This document shows positions 57,271 to 64,000 of a stretch of DNA of 64,000 bases, piece after piece (the first letter of the stretch is position 1; each line of letters begins with the position of its first letter). This DNA is from Xanthomonas sp. SI (GTDB lineage Bacteria; Pseudomonadota; Gammaproteobacteria; Xanthomonadales; Xanthomonadaceae): the NCBI RefSeq assembly GCF_014236855.1, contig NZ_CP051261.1, positions 1,612,001 to 1,676,000 of the forward strand, given 5' to 3'. The notes beneath the pieces are model-generated. The model ran no database searches and was not told the DNA's origin. It was given only the letters and a program-made list of their open reading frames with translations. A program made the position numbers and the translations under genes.

Positions 57271-59880
57271 ATGTCCTCTTCCCCCCCTGTCGATCGTTGG
57301 ATCGTCCTCAAGTTCGGCGGCACCTCGGTGTCGCGTCGTCATCGCTGGGACACGATCGGGACGCTGGCGAAAAAACGCGCCGACGAGACCGGGGCGCGGG
57401 TGCTGGTGGTGGTGTCGGCGCTGTCGGGGGTCACCAACGAACTGACCGCGATCGCCGACGGCAGCGCCGACAGCGCGCAGCGCGTGGCCGCGCTGGAGCA
57501 GCGCCACCGCGACTTCCTGGGCGAACTGGAACTGGATGTGGACAGCGTGCTCGGCGAGCGCCTGGCGGCGCTGCGCGGATTGCTCGACGACCCGCGCGCG
57601 GCGAGCCGCACGCTGGACTGGCAGGCCGAGGTGCTGGGCCAGGGCGAGTTGCTGTCGTCCACGCTGGGCGCGGCCTACCTGCGCGCCAGCGGCCTGGATT
57701 TCGGCTGGATGGATGCGCGCCAGTGGCTGGACGCGCTGCCGCCGCAGCCGAACCAGAGCGAGTGGTCCAAGCGCCTGTCGGTGTCGTGCCAGTGGCAGTC
57801 CGACAGCGCCTGGCGCGAACGCTTCGTCGCCCAGCCGGCGCGAATGCTGATCACCCAGGGCTTCATTTCGCGGCACCAGGACGGCGGCACCGCGATCCTC
57901 GGCCGTGGCGGCTCGGACACCTCGGCGGCGTACTTCGGCGCGCTGCTCGGCGCCAGCCGGGTGGAGATCTGGACCGACGTGCCGGGCATGTTCAGCGCCA
58001 ATCCGCGCGAAGTGCCGGACGCGCGCCTGCTGACCCGGCTGGACTATTACGAGGCGCAGGAAATCGCCACCACCGGCGCCAAGGTGCTGCATCCGCGCTC
58101 GATCAAGCCGTGCCGCGACGGCGGCGTGCCGATGGCGATCCTGGACACCGAGCGCCCCGAGTTGCCCGGCACCAGCATCGACGGCAACGCGCGCACCGTG
58201 CCCGGGGTCAAGGCGATCAGTCGCCGCAACGGCATCGTGCTGGTGTCGATGGAAGGCATCGGCATGTGGCAGCAGGTCGGCTTCCTGGCCGACGTGTTCG
58301 CGCGCTTCGCCAAGCACGGGCTGTCGGTGGACCTGATTGGTTCGGCCGAGACCAACGTCACCGTGTCGCTGGACCCGAGCGAGAACCTGGTCAACACCGA
58401 CGTGCTGGCGGCGCTGTCGGCCGACCTGGCGGAGATCTGCCGGGTCAAGATCATCGTGCCGTGCGCGGCGATCACCCTGGTCGGACGCGGCATGCGCTCG
58501 CTGCTGCACAAGCTTTCGGACGTGTGGGCCACGTTCGGCAAGGAGCGCGTGCACATGATCTCGCAGTCGTCCAACGATCTGAACCTGACCTTCGTCATCG
58601 ACGAGGCCGACGCCGAGGGCCTGTTGCCGATCCTGCACGCCGAGCTGATCGACAGCGGCGCGATGCCGGTGGAAGAAACCGAGGTGTTCGGCCTGCGCTG
58701 GCGCGAGATCACCGGCAGCGTGCGTGCGCGGCCGACGCCGTGGTGGCACGCCGAGCGCGAGCACCTGCTGCGCCTGGCCGAGGCCGGCACGCCGCGCTAT
58801 GTCTACCATCTGCCGACCCTGCGCGAGCGCGCCCGCGCGCTCAAGGCGATCGCCCCGATCGACCAGCGCTATTACGCGATCAAGGCCAATTCGCATCCGG
58901 CGCTGCTCGAGGCGCTGGTCGCCGAGGACTTCGGCCTGGAATGCGTGTCGCACGGCGAACTGCGCCGGGTGTTCGACACCTTGCCGGAGTTGTCGCCGCG
59001 GCGCGTGCTGTTCACTCCCAGCTTCGCGCCGAAGGCCGAGTACGAAGCCGCGTTCGCGCTGGGCGTGACCGTCACCGTGGACAACGTCGAACTGCTGCAG
59101 CGCTGGCCGGAGCTGTTCCGCGGCCGCAACCTGTGGCTGCGCATCGACCTGGGCCATGGCGACGGCCACCACGAGAAGGTCAACACCGGCGGCAAGGCCT
59201 CCAAGTTCGGTCTGTCGGCGACGCGGGTGGACGAATTCGTCGAAGTCGCGCGCACCCTGGAGATCCGCATCGTCGGCGTGCATGCGCACCTGGGCAGCGG
59301 CGTGGAAACCGCGCAGCACTGGCGGCGCATGTGCGACGAACTGGCCGGTTTCGCGCGCCGCATCGGCAGCGTGGAAGTCATCGACATCGGCGGCGGCCTG
59401 CCGATCGCGTACAGCGCTGACGACGAGCCGTTCGATCTCGACGCCTGGGCGCAGGGCCTGGCCGAGGTCAAAGCGGTGCACCCGGCGTTCCGCCTGGCGA
59501 TCGAACCGGGCCGCTACCTGGTCGCCGAATGCGGCGTGCTGCTGACCCGGGCCACCCAGGTGATCGAGAAGGACGGCATCCGCCGCGTCGGCCTGGATGC
59601 GGGCATGAACGCGCTGGTGCGCCCGGCGCTGTACGACGCCTGGCACGACGTGGCCAACCTGAGCCGCCTGGACCGCGAGGCCGATGCGGTGTTCGACGTG
59701 GTCGGGCCGATCTGCGAATCCAGCGACGTCTTCGGCAAGCGCCGCCGCCTGCCCGCCGCCACCGCGGCCGACGACGTGATGCTGATCGCCGACGCCGGCG
59801 CCTACGGCTACGCGATGGCCAGTACCTATAACCAGCGCGAGCTGCCGCGGGAGGACGTGATCGATGCGCCCGCAGGCTGA
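57271..59880 (+). CDS. Bifunctional aspartate kinase / diaminopimelate decarboxylase
   Basis: The 869-residue fusion has an aspartate kinase N-terminal half (about 8-460) with KFGGTSVS at 14-21 and LGRGGSDTSAAYFGALLGA. ACT domains run to about 460. A PLP-dependent alanine-racemase-fold decarboxylase fills the C-terminal half (about 500-869), with the PLP Lys538 in YYAIKANSHP, HLGSGVETAQHW, EVIDIGGGLP and CESSDVFGKRR. The first and last enzymes of the diaminopimelate/lysine branch are fused, a known trait of xanthomonads. The last 17 bases overlap the next gene. Confidence 0.95.
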   Translation: MSSSPPVDRWIVLKFGGTSVSRRHRWDTIGTLAKKRADETGARVLVVVSALSGVTNELTAIADGSADSAQRVAALEQRHRDFLGELELDVDSVLGERLAALRGLLDDPRAASRTLDWQAEVLGQGELLSSTLGAAYLRASGLDFGWMDARQWLDALPPQPNQSEWSKRLSVSCQWQSDSAWRERFVAQPARMLITQGFISRHQDGGTAILGRGGSDTSAAYFGALLGASRVEIWTDVPGMFSANPREVPDARLLTRLDYYEAQEIATTGAKVLHPRSIKPCRDGGVPMAILDTERPELPGTSIDGNARTVPGVKAISRRNGIVLVSMEGIGMWQQVGFLADVFARFAKHGLSVDLIGSAETNVTVSLDPSENLVNTDVLAALSADLAEICRVKIIVPCAAITLVGRGMRSLLHKLSDVWATFGKERVHMISQSSNDLNLTFVIDEADAEGLLPILHAELIDSGAMPVEETEVFGLRWREITGSVRARPTPWWHAEREHLLRLAEAGTPRYVYHLPTLRERARALKAIAPIDQRYYAIKANSHPALLEALVAEDFGLECVSHGELRRVFDTLPELSPRRVLFTPSFAPKAEYEAAFALGVTVTVDNVELLQRWPELFRGRNLWLRIDLGHGDGHHEKVNTGGKASKFGLSATRVDEFVEVARTLEIRIVGVHAHLGSGVETAQHWRRMCDELAGFARRIGSVEVIDIGGGLPIAYSADDEPFDLDAWAQGLAEVKAVHPAFRLAIEPGRYLVAECGVLLTRATQVIEKDGIRRVGLDAGMNALVRPALYDAWHDVANLSRLDREADAVFDVVGPICESSDVFGKRRRLPAATAADDVMLIADAGAYGYAMASTYNQRELPREDVIDAPAG

Positions 59881-60322
59881 GTTCATTGCGCTCAGCGCCG
59901 TCGCCGGCGGCGCGGCGATCATGTTGGCCACCGCGGCCGATCGGGCGGGCACGAGCCTGCCGTTGCAGTGGGCCGACAGCATCAAATGGCTGGCGCCTGC
60001 GCTGATCGCGGCAGGCGCCGGTGCGTGGTTGGCATGGCGCTGGCAACGCCGCTGGCCTGCCGGCCGTGCGGGCGCGATGGCATTGCGCACGCTGCTGCTG
60101 GGCGCGTGCAGTTATGTGCCGGCGCTGACGTTGTATCTCGTGGTGGTGTTCGTGACGTCCGCCGATGCCACGCAGAGGAGCTCGAACTGGGAGCTGTTTC
60201 CGCTGGCGTTCCTGCTCGGTTGCCTGCCATGGCTATGGGCGGCGTTGCCGTTTTCCATGATCGAATTTTTCCTGTGCCGACGCTACTTGCGTCGCACGCG
60301 CGTTCTTGCAGGTAGTCCATGA
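59864..60322 (+). CDS. Unknown integral membrane protein between the lysAC fusion and murL
   Basis: The 152-residue protein has about four hydrophobic segments: FIALSAVAGGAAIMLATAA, WLAPALIAAGAGAWLAW, YVPALTLYLVVVFVTS and FPLAFLLGCLPWLWAALPFSM. No family is recognised. It overlaps the fusion gene by 17 bases and murL by four bases, so it is translationally coupled to both and probably linked to the peptidoglycan operon. The start is fixed by the overlap; the composition is slightly less GC-rich than its neighbours. Confidence 0.75.
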   Translation: MRPQAEFIALSAVAGGAAIMLATAADRAGTSLPLQWADSIKWLAPALIAAGAGAWLAWRWQRRWPAGRAGAMALRTLLLGACSYVPALTLYLVVVFVTSADATQRSSNWELFPLAFLLGCLPWLWAALPFSMIEFFLCRRYLRRTRVLAGSP

Positions 60323-61674
60323 CCGCTTTCGACAAACAGCAGATCACCACCTTCCGCTTCGTGCGCTGTACGTTCGACGCCGATAGCGGCGTCGCGCGCC
60401 TGGTCTATGCCTTCGACCAGGGCCCGGAACTGGTGGAGACGATCACCGTGCCCGGCGCGCCGTTCGTGCTGGACGCTGCGCGCGCGCAGGCGCTGCAGCG
60501 CGCGCTGCGCCTGCTGCATCTGATCGCCGGGGTCAGCTACTACAAGGCCGCGGTGCCGCCGCAGATCGCCATCGACGACTACGCGATCGACGCCGAGACC
60601 GCCGCGCTGCTGGACAGCGTGTACCTGCACGGGCTGGGCGAATTCGCCTACCGCAACGGCCTGGACCTGCGCGAGCGGATTCGGTTTCCGGCGACCGCGG
60701 GCAACGAGCAGGACGCTGCGGCGCTGGGCTTGCGCGCGCACGCGCTGGTCGCGATCGGCGGCGGCAAGGATTCGCTGGTCAGCATCGAGGCGCTGCGTGC
60801 CGCCGGCGTGGAGCAGACCGTAGCCTGGATCGGCGGCTCGCAGCTGATCCGCGCCTGCGCCGAGCGCACCGCGCTGCCGACCTTGAACATCGGCCGCGCG
60901 CTGGCGCCGGAGCTGTTCGAACTGAACCGGCAGGGCGCGTGGAACGGGCATATCCCGGTGACCGCGGTGAACTCGGCGATCCTGGTGTTCGCCGCGCTGC
61001 TGCAGGACGCGGGCCAGGTGGTGTTTTCCAACGAGCACTCGGCCAGCTACGGCAGCCAGATCGCCGGCACCGGCGAGGTCAACCACCAGTGGTCCAAGGG
61101 CTGGGCGTTCGAGCAGGCGTTCGGCGCGCAGGTGCAGCGCTACGTGGCCGCGGACCTGCACTACTACTCGCTGCTGCGCCCGCTGTCGGAATTGGCAGTG
61201 GCGCGGCAGTTCGCCAAGAACGACCACTACGACGCGCATTTCTCCAGCTGCAACCGCAACTTCCACATCCTCGGCGAGCGCCCGGCGCACCGTTGGTGCG
61301 GGGTGTGCCCGAAGTGCCATTTCGTGTTCCTGGCGCTGGCGCCGTTCATGCCGAAGACGCGGTTGGTGCGGATCTTCGGCCGCAATCTGCTCGACGACGC
61401 GGCGCAGGCGCCGGGCTTCGACGCGCTGCTGGAATTCCAGGACCACAAGCCGTTCGAATGCGTCGGCGAAGGCCGCGAATCGCGCGCGGCGATGGCCACC
61501 CTGGCGGCGCGCGCGGAATGGAAGGAAGACGCGCTGGTGGCGCGTTTCATCCGCGAGATCCAGCCGCAGCTGGAGGCCGGCGACCTGCGCGTGGAACCGC
61601 TGCTGGCGCTGGACACGCAGCACCGCATTCCGGCCGAGTTGTGGGAACGCGTGCGTGCGAATTTCGCAGCTTGA
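60319..61674 (+). CDS. murL: UDP-MurNAc-L-Ala-L-Glu epimerase MurL
   Basis: The 451-residue protein matches the MurL family first described in Xanthomonas oryzae. It epimerises the terminal L-Glu of UDP-MurNAc-L-Ala-L-Glu to D-Glu in an ATP-dependent step. Visible features are the nucleotide-binding-like [15 protein letters not shown] (GGGKDS at 147-152) and a cysteine cluster WCGVCPKCH (Cys327, 330, 333). The partner MurD2 gene follows with a 20-base overlap. No murI is in the window. Confidence 0.9.
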   Translation: MTAFDKQQITTFRFVRCTFDADSGVARLVYAFDQGPELVETITVPGAPFVLDAARAQALQRALRLLHLIAGVSYYKAAVPPQIAIDDYAIDAETAALLDSVYLHGLGEFAYRNGLDLRERIRFPATAGNEQDAAALGLRAHALVAIGGGKDSLVSIEALRAAGVEQTVAWIGGSQLIRACAERTALPTLNIGRALAPELFELNRQGAWNGHIPVTAVNSAILVFAALLQDAGQVVFSNEHSASYGSQIAGTGEVNHQWSKGWAFEQAFGAQVQRYVAADLHYYSLLRPLSELAVARQFAKNDHYDAHFSSCNRNFHILGERPAHRWCGVCPKCHFVFLALAPFMPKTRLVRIFGRNLLDDAAQAPGFDALLEFQDHKPFECVGEGRESRAAMATLAARAEWKEDALVARFIREIQPQLEAGDLRVEPLLALDTQHRIPAELWERVRANFAA

Positions 61675-63079
61675 GGGGTTGCGCGTCGCGCTGTGGGGCT
61701 GGGGCCGCGAGGGTCGGGCGGCTTATGCCGCTGTGCGCGGCAGGGAATCGAGATTCGGAATTGGGGATTCGCAGCCGCTGACGGTGTTCTGTTCGGCCGA
61801 CGAAGTGCCGGCACTCGTCGCGCTCGGCGATCCTGCGCTGCGTGTGGAGACCGAGGCCAGCGCCGAGCGGCTGGCGGCATTCGACGTGGTGATCAAGTCG
61901 CCCGGGATCAGCCCGTATCGGCCCGAGGCGCAAGCCGCCGCGGCGCAAGGCACGCGCTTCATCGGCGGTACCGCGCTGTGGTTCGCCGAACGCGCCGACG
62001 CCGACGGCGTGGTGCCGGGCAGCGTCTGCATCACCGGCACCAAGGGCAAGAGCACCAGTACCGCGCTGCTGGCGCACCTGCTGCGCGCCGGCGGCCACCG
62101 CACCGGCCTGGTCGGCAACATCGGCCTGCCGCTGCTGGAAGTGCTGGCGCCGCCGCAGCCGCCGCAGTACTGGGCGATCGAACTGTCCAGCTACCAGACC
62201 GGCGACGTGGCGCGCAGCGGTGCGCGGCCGCAGCTGGCGCTGGTGCTGAACCTGTTCCCGGAACATCTGGACTGGCACGGCAGCCAGGCACGCTATGTCG
62301 AAGACAAGCTGGCGCTGGTGACCCAGGCGCGGCCGCGCATCGCCCTGCTCAATGCCGCCGATCCGCAGCTGGCGGCGCTGGCGCTGCCCGACAGCGAGGT
62401 GCGTTGGTTCAACCGCGAAGATGGCTGGCATATGCGCGGCGATGTCGTGCATCGCGGCGAGGTGGCGGTGTTCGACAGCGCGCACGTGCCGCTGCCGGGC
62501 CGGCACAACCGCGGCAACCTGTGCGCGGTGCTGGCCGCGATTGAGGCCCTGGGTCTGGACGCGGCGGCGCTGGCGCCGGCCGCGGCGCAGTTCCGTCCGT
62601 TGCCGAACCGGCTGCAGACCCTGGGCGAGCGCGACGGCGTGGCCTACGTCAACGACTCGATCAGCACCACGCCGCACGCCACGCTGGCGGCGCTGGAATG
62701 CTTTCGCGGGCGCCGCATCGCGCTGCTGGTCGGCGGCCACGACCGCGGCCTGGACTGGCAGGACTTCGCCACGGCGATGCGCCAGGGTGCGCCGCTGGAG
62801 ATCGTCACCATGGGCAGCAACGGTCCGCGCATTCACGCGCTGCTGGCGCCGCTGGCTGCCGCCGGCGGCTTCGGCCTGCACGCCGCCGCGGACCTGCCGG
62901 CGGCGGTTGCATTGGCGCGCGCGGCGCTGGGCGAGGGCGGCGGTGTAGTGCTGCTGTCGCCGGGCGCGCCCAGCTTCGGCGCCTACCGCGACTACGTGGC
63001 GCGCGGCCGCCATTTCGCCGAACTGGCCGGGTTCGATCCTGACGCGATCAGCGCGATTCCCGGGCTGGGCATCGCCTGA
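61655..63079 (+). CDS. murD2: UDP-MurNAc-L-Ala-L-glutamate ligase MurD2, GTG start
   Basis: The 474-residue Mur ligase has the P-loop GTKGKSTST (about 128-136), [13 protein letters not shown] and [17 protein letters not shown]. It adds L-Glu, not D-Glu, to UDP-MurNAc-L-Ala, and MurL then inverts it. It begins with GTG 61655 overlapping murL by 20 bases. Residues 30-40 ([11 protein letters not shown]) are encoded by a GGGATTCGGAATTGGGG-type repeat inserted in frame near the N-terminus. Substrate specificity is inferred from the MurL partner. Confidence 0.9.
   Translation: MRISQLEGLRVALWGWGREGRAAYAAVRGRESRFGIGDSQPLTVFCSADEVPALVALGDPALRVETEASAERLAAFDVVIKSPGISPYRPEAQAAAAQGTRFIGGTALWFAERADADGVVPGSVCITGTKGKSTSTALLAHLLRAGGHRTGLVGNIGLPLLEVLAPPQPPQYWAIELSSYQTGDVARSGARPQLALVLNLFPEHLDWHGSQARYVEDKLALVTQARPRIALLNAADPQLAALALPDSEVRWFNREDGWHMRGDVVHRGEVAVFDSAHVPLPGRHNRGNLCAVLAAIEALGLDAAALAPAAAQFRPLPNRLQTLGERDGVAYVNDSISTTPHATLAALECFRGRRIALLVGGHDRGLDWQDFATAMRQGAPLEIVTMGSNGPRIHALLAPLAAAGGFGLHAAADLPAAVALARAALGEGGGVVLLSPGAPSFGAYRDYVARGRHFAELAGFDPDAISAIPGLGIA
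61739..61776 (+). repeat. GGGATTSGGGATT repeat inside murD2 coding sequence
   Basis: The segment GGAATCGAGATTCGGAATTG...GATTCGCAG is a diverged copy of the intergenic repeat seen at 2458, 5294, 22727 and 44023. It stays in frame and adds [11 protein letters not shown] to the protein. Confidence 0.75.
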
Positions 63080-63161
63080 GCTGTTTGCTCCTGCATCGAA
63101 CCGGCATGCGCGCCGCTGACCAAGCGTCGTGCCTGGAGCATTTCGATCGAGATGACGCTGT

Positions 63162-63232
63162 CTGTGGGAGCGACGTCAGTCGCGACAGGCATTATCGGTA
63201 AAGCCCGTCGCGACTGACGTCGCACCCACAGG
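63162..63232. repeat. Long inverted repeat after murD2 (REP doublet)
   Basis: TGTGGGAGCGACGTCAGTCG is matched by an inverted CGACTGACGTCGCACCCACA with about 30 bases between. The core GCGACGTCAGTCGCGAC has its own small hairpin. It is a diverged relative of the GTAG-type elements. Confidence 0.75.
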
Positions 63233-63293
63233 TGTGCAAATCGCCGAAAGAAAACGTTCTAGACTGCCGGCTGGTCCCAATGGGAGAGACGCG

Positions 63294-64000
63294 ATGCGCA
63301 TTCGTTCGATACGCTGGATCGGCCTGCTGGGCCTGGCCTTGGCGCTGCCGTTGCCGGCGCTGGCCGCGATGCAGGCCAAGCCGGTGGAATGGAAGGTCGG
63401 CAAGGACAGTTTCAGCGGCGTGCTGGTCTACGACGATGCCGACCACGACAAGCGCCCGGGCCTGGTGATGGTGCCGAACTGGCGCGGGGTCAACGCCTCG
63501 GCGATCGAAAAAGCCAAGCAGCTCGCCGGCGACGATTACGTGGTGCTGCTGGCCGACGTCTACGGCAAGGGCAAGCGCCCGGCCAACGATGCCGAGGCCG
63601 GGCAGTTCGCCGGTGCGCTGAAGAAGGATCCGGCGACGCTGCGCGCGCGTGCATTGAAGGCGGTCGAGGTGCTGAAGGCGCAGGCCGGCAAGGCGCCGCT
63701 CGACGCTGCACGGATCGGCGCGGTTGGCTTCTGCTTCGGCGGCACCACGGTGCTGGAACTGGTCCGCGCCGGCGCGCCGCTGGCGGGCGTGGTCAGCCTG
63801 CACGGCGGCCTGAGCACGCCGTCACCGGCCGCCGCGGGCAGCGCGAAGACGCCGCTGCTGGTGCTCAACGGCGCCGACGACAAGAGCGTGAGCCGCGACG
63901 ACATCGCCGCCTTCGAGCAGGAAATGAACGGCGCCGGCGCCGATTGGCAGTTCGTCAACTTCAGCGGCGCGGTGCATTGCTTCGCCGAGGCCGATGCCAA
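63294..64000 (+). CDS. Secreted dienelactone hydrolase family protein, cut by window edge
   Basis: The visible 235 residues start with a signal peptide (IGLLGLALALPLPALA). The alpha/beta-hydrolase of dienelactone hydrolase type follows: MVPNWRGVNASAIEKAKQLA, the nucleophile elbow GAVGFCFGG with a Cys instead of Ser, LVLNGADDKSV with the acid and NFSGAVHCFAE with the His. The C-terminus lies beyond the right edge. The role is unknown. Confidence 0.85.
   Translation, partial: MRIRSIRWIGLLGLALALPLPALAAMQAKPVEWKVGKDSFSGVLVYDDADHDKRPGLVMVPNWRGVNASAIEKAKQLAGDDYVVLLADVYGKGKRPANDAEAGQFAGALKKDPATLRARALKAVEVLKAQAGKAPLDAARIGAVGFCFGGTTVLELVRAGAPLAGVVSLHGGLSTPSPAAAGSAKTPLLVLNGADDKSVSRDDIAAFEQEMNGAGADWQFVNFSGAVHCFAEADA

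Noticed and set aside
56220..59420. A 1066-codon open frame on the plus strand overlapping the PhzF gene and lysAC
   Set aside because: It crosses a clear minus-strand PhzF gene and a different-frame lysAC gene, and its sequence is Arg/Ala-rich shadow.
57127..60090. A 987-codon open frame on the minus strand opposite the lysAC fusion
   Set aside because: The plus strand gene has both kinase and decarboxylase motifs. The minus frame is compositionally biased and without homology.

Overview
The window is high-GC chromosomal DNA from a gammaproteobacterium of the Xanthomonadaceae, most likely Xanthomonas or a close relative. The evidence is the fused aspartate kinase/diaminopimelate decarboxylase gene, the MurL/MurD2 peptidoglycan pair, the HPr kinase next to rapZ and rpoN, the amgK/murU cell-wall recycling pair, and abundant GTAG-type palindromes. 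Species is not assigned. No rRNA, tRNA, CRISPR array, insertion sequence or prophage was seen.

Layout. 1-2.4 kb: a cut-off lipoprotein hydrolase and mgtE, minus strand. 2.8-13 kb, minus strand: a regulatory phosphotransferase block (ptsI, ptsH, a mannose-type EIIA, rapZ, hprK, ptsN), hpf, rpoN, then the LPS block lptB, lptA, lptC, kdsC, kdsD. 13-15 kb, plus strand: bolA/ibaG, murA and a small EF-hand membrane protein. 15-20 kb, minus strand: two tandem DUF3108 paralogues and purN/purM with two membrane genes between them. 20-25 kb: a DUF2066 protein, an AI-2E-type permease and hda (plus strand), facing murU and amgK (minus strand). 25-31 kb: an M20 peptidase, a ComEA-like protein, HutD, a response regulator with a degenerate receiver, and a multi-EF-hand protein, with long intergenic stretches full of repeats. 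31-35 kb, accessory-looking and minus strand: an APH-like kinase, then a marR-led operon (marR, an isochorismatase-like gene with Gly in place of the catalytic Cys, a frameshifted small membrane gene, an MFS exporter) under a perfect 24-bp palindrome. 35-43 kb, minus strand: an iron locus of TonB-dependent receptor, PiuC hydroxylase, PepSY protein, DUF2271, DUF4198, ApbE and a membrane-anchored flavoreductase. 43-49.5 kb, minus strand: the SUF iron-sulphur operon with Rrf2 regulator, GNAT and Rieske genes. 49.6-57 kb: a SET-domain protein, PfpI, DUF1439, DUF3861, M23, DUF533, HU, OsmC, a glycine-zipper protein and a PhzF-like protein. 57-63 kb, plus strand: an overlapping operon of the fused lysAC gene, an unknown membrane gene, murL and murD2. 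The right edge cuts a dienelactone hydrolase.

How the genes fit together. Many genes serve the envelope: MurA, AmgK/MurU, diaminopimelate synthesis and MurL/MurD2 for peptidoglycan, and KdsC/KdsD with LptABC for lipopolysaccharide. The phosphotransferase genes have no sugar permease beside them and probably act as a regulatory relay. The 35-43 kb locus reads as a complete inner-membrane-to-periplasm electron path for ferric siderophore reduction. A flavinylation-like motif in the DUF2271 protein would be the target of the neighbouring ApbE.

Three families of short intergenic repeats decorate the window. One of them supplies the 3' coding ends of hda and murU and lies in frame inside murD2.
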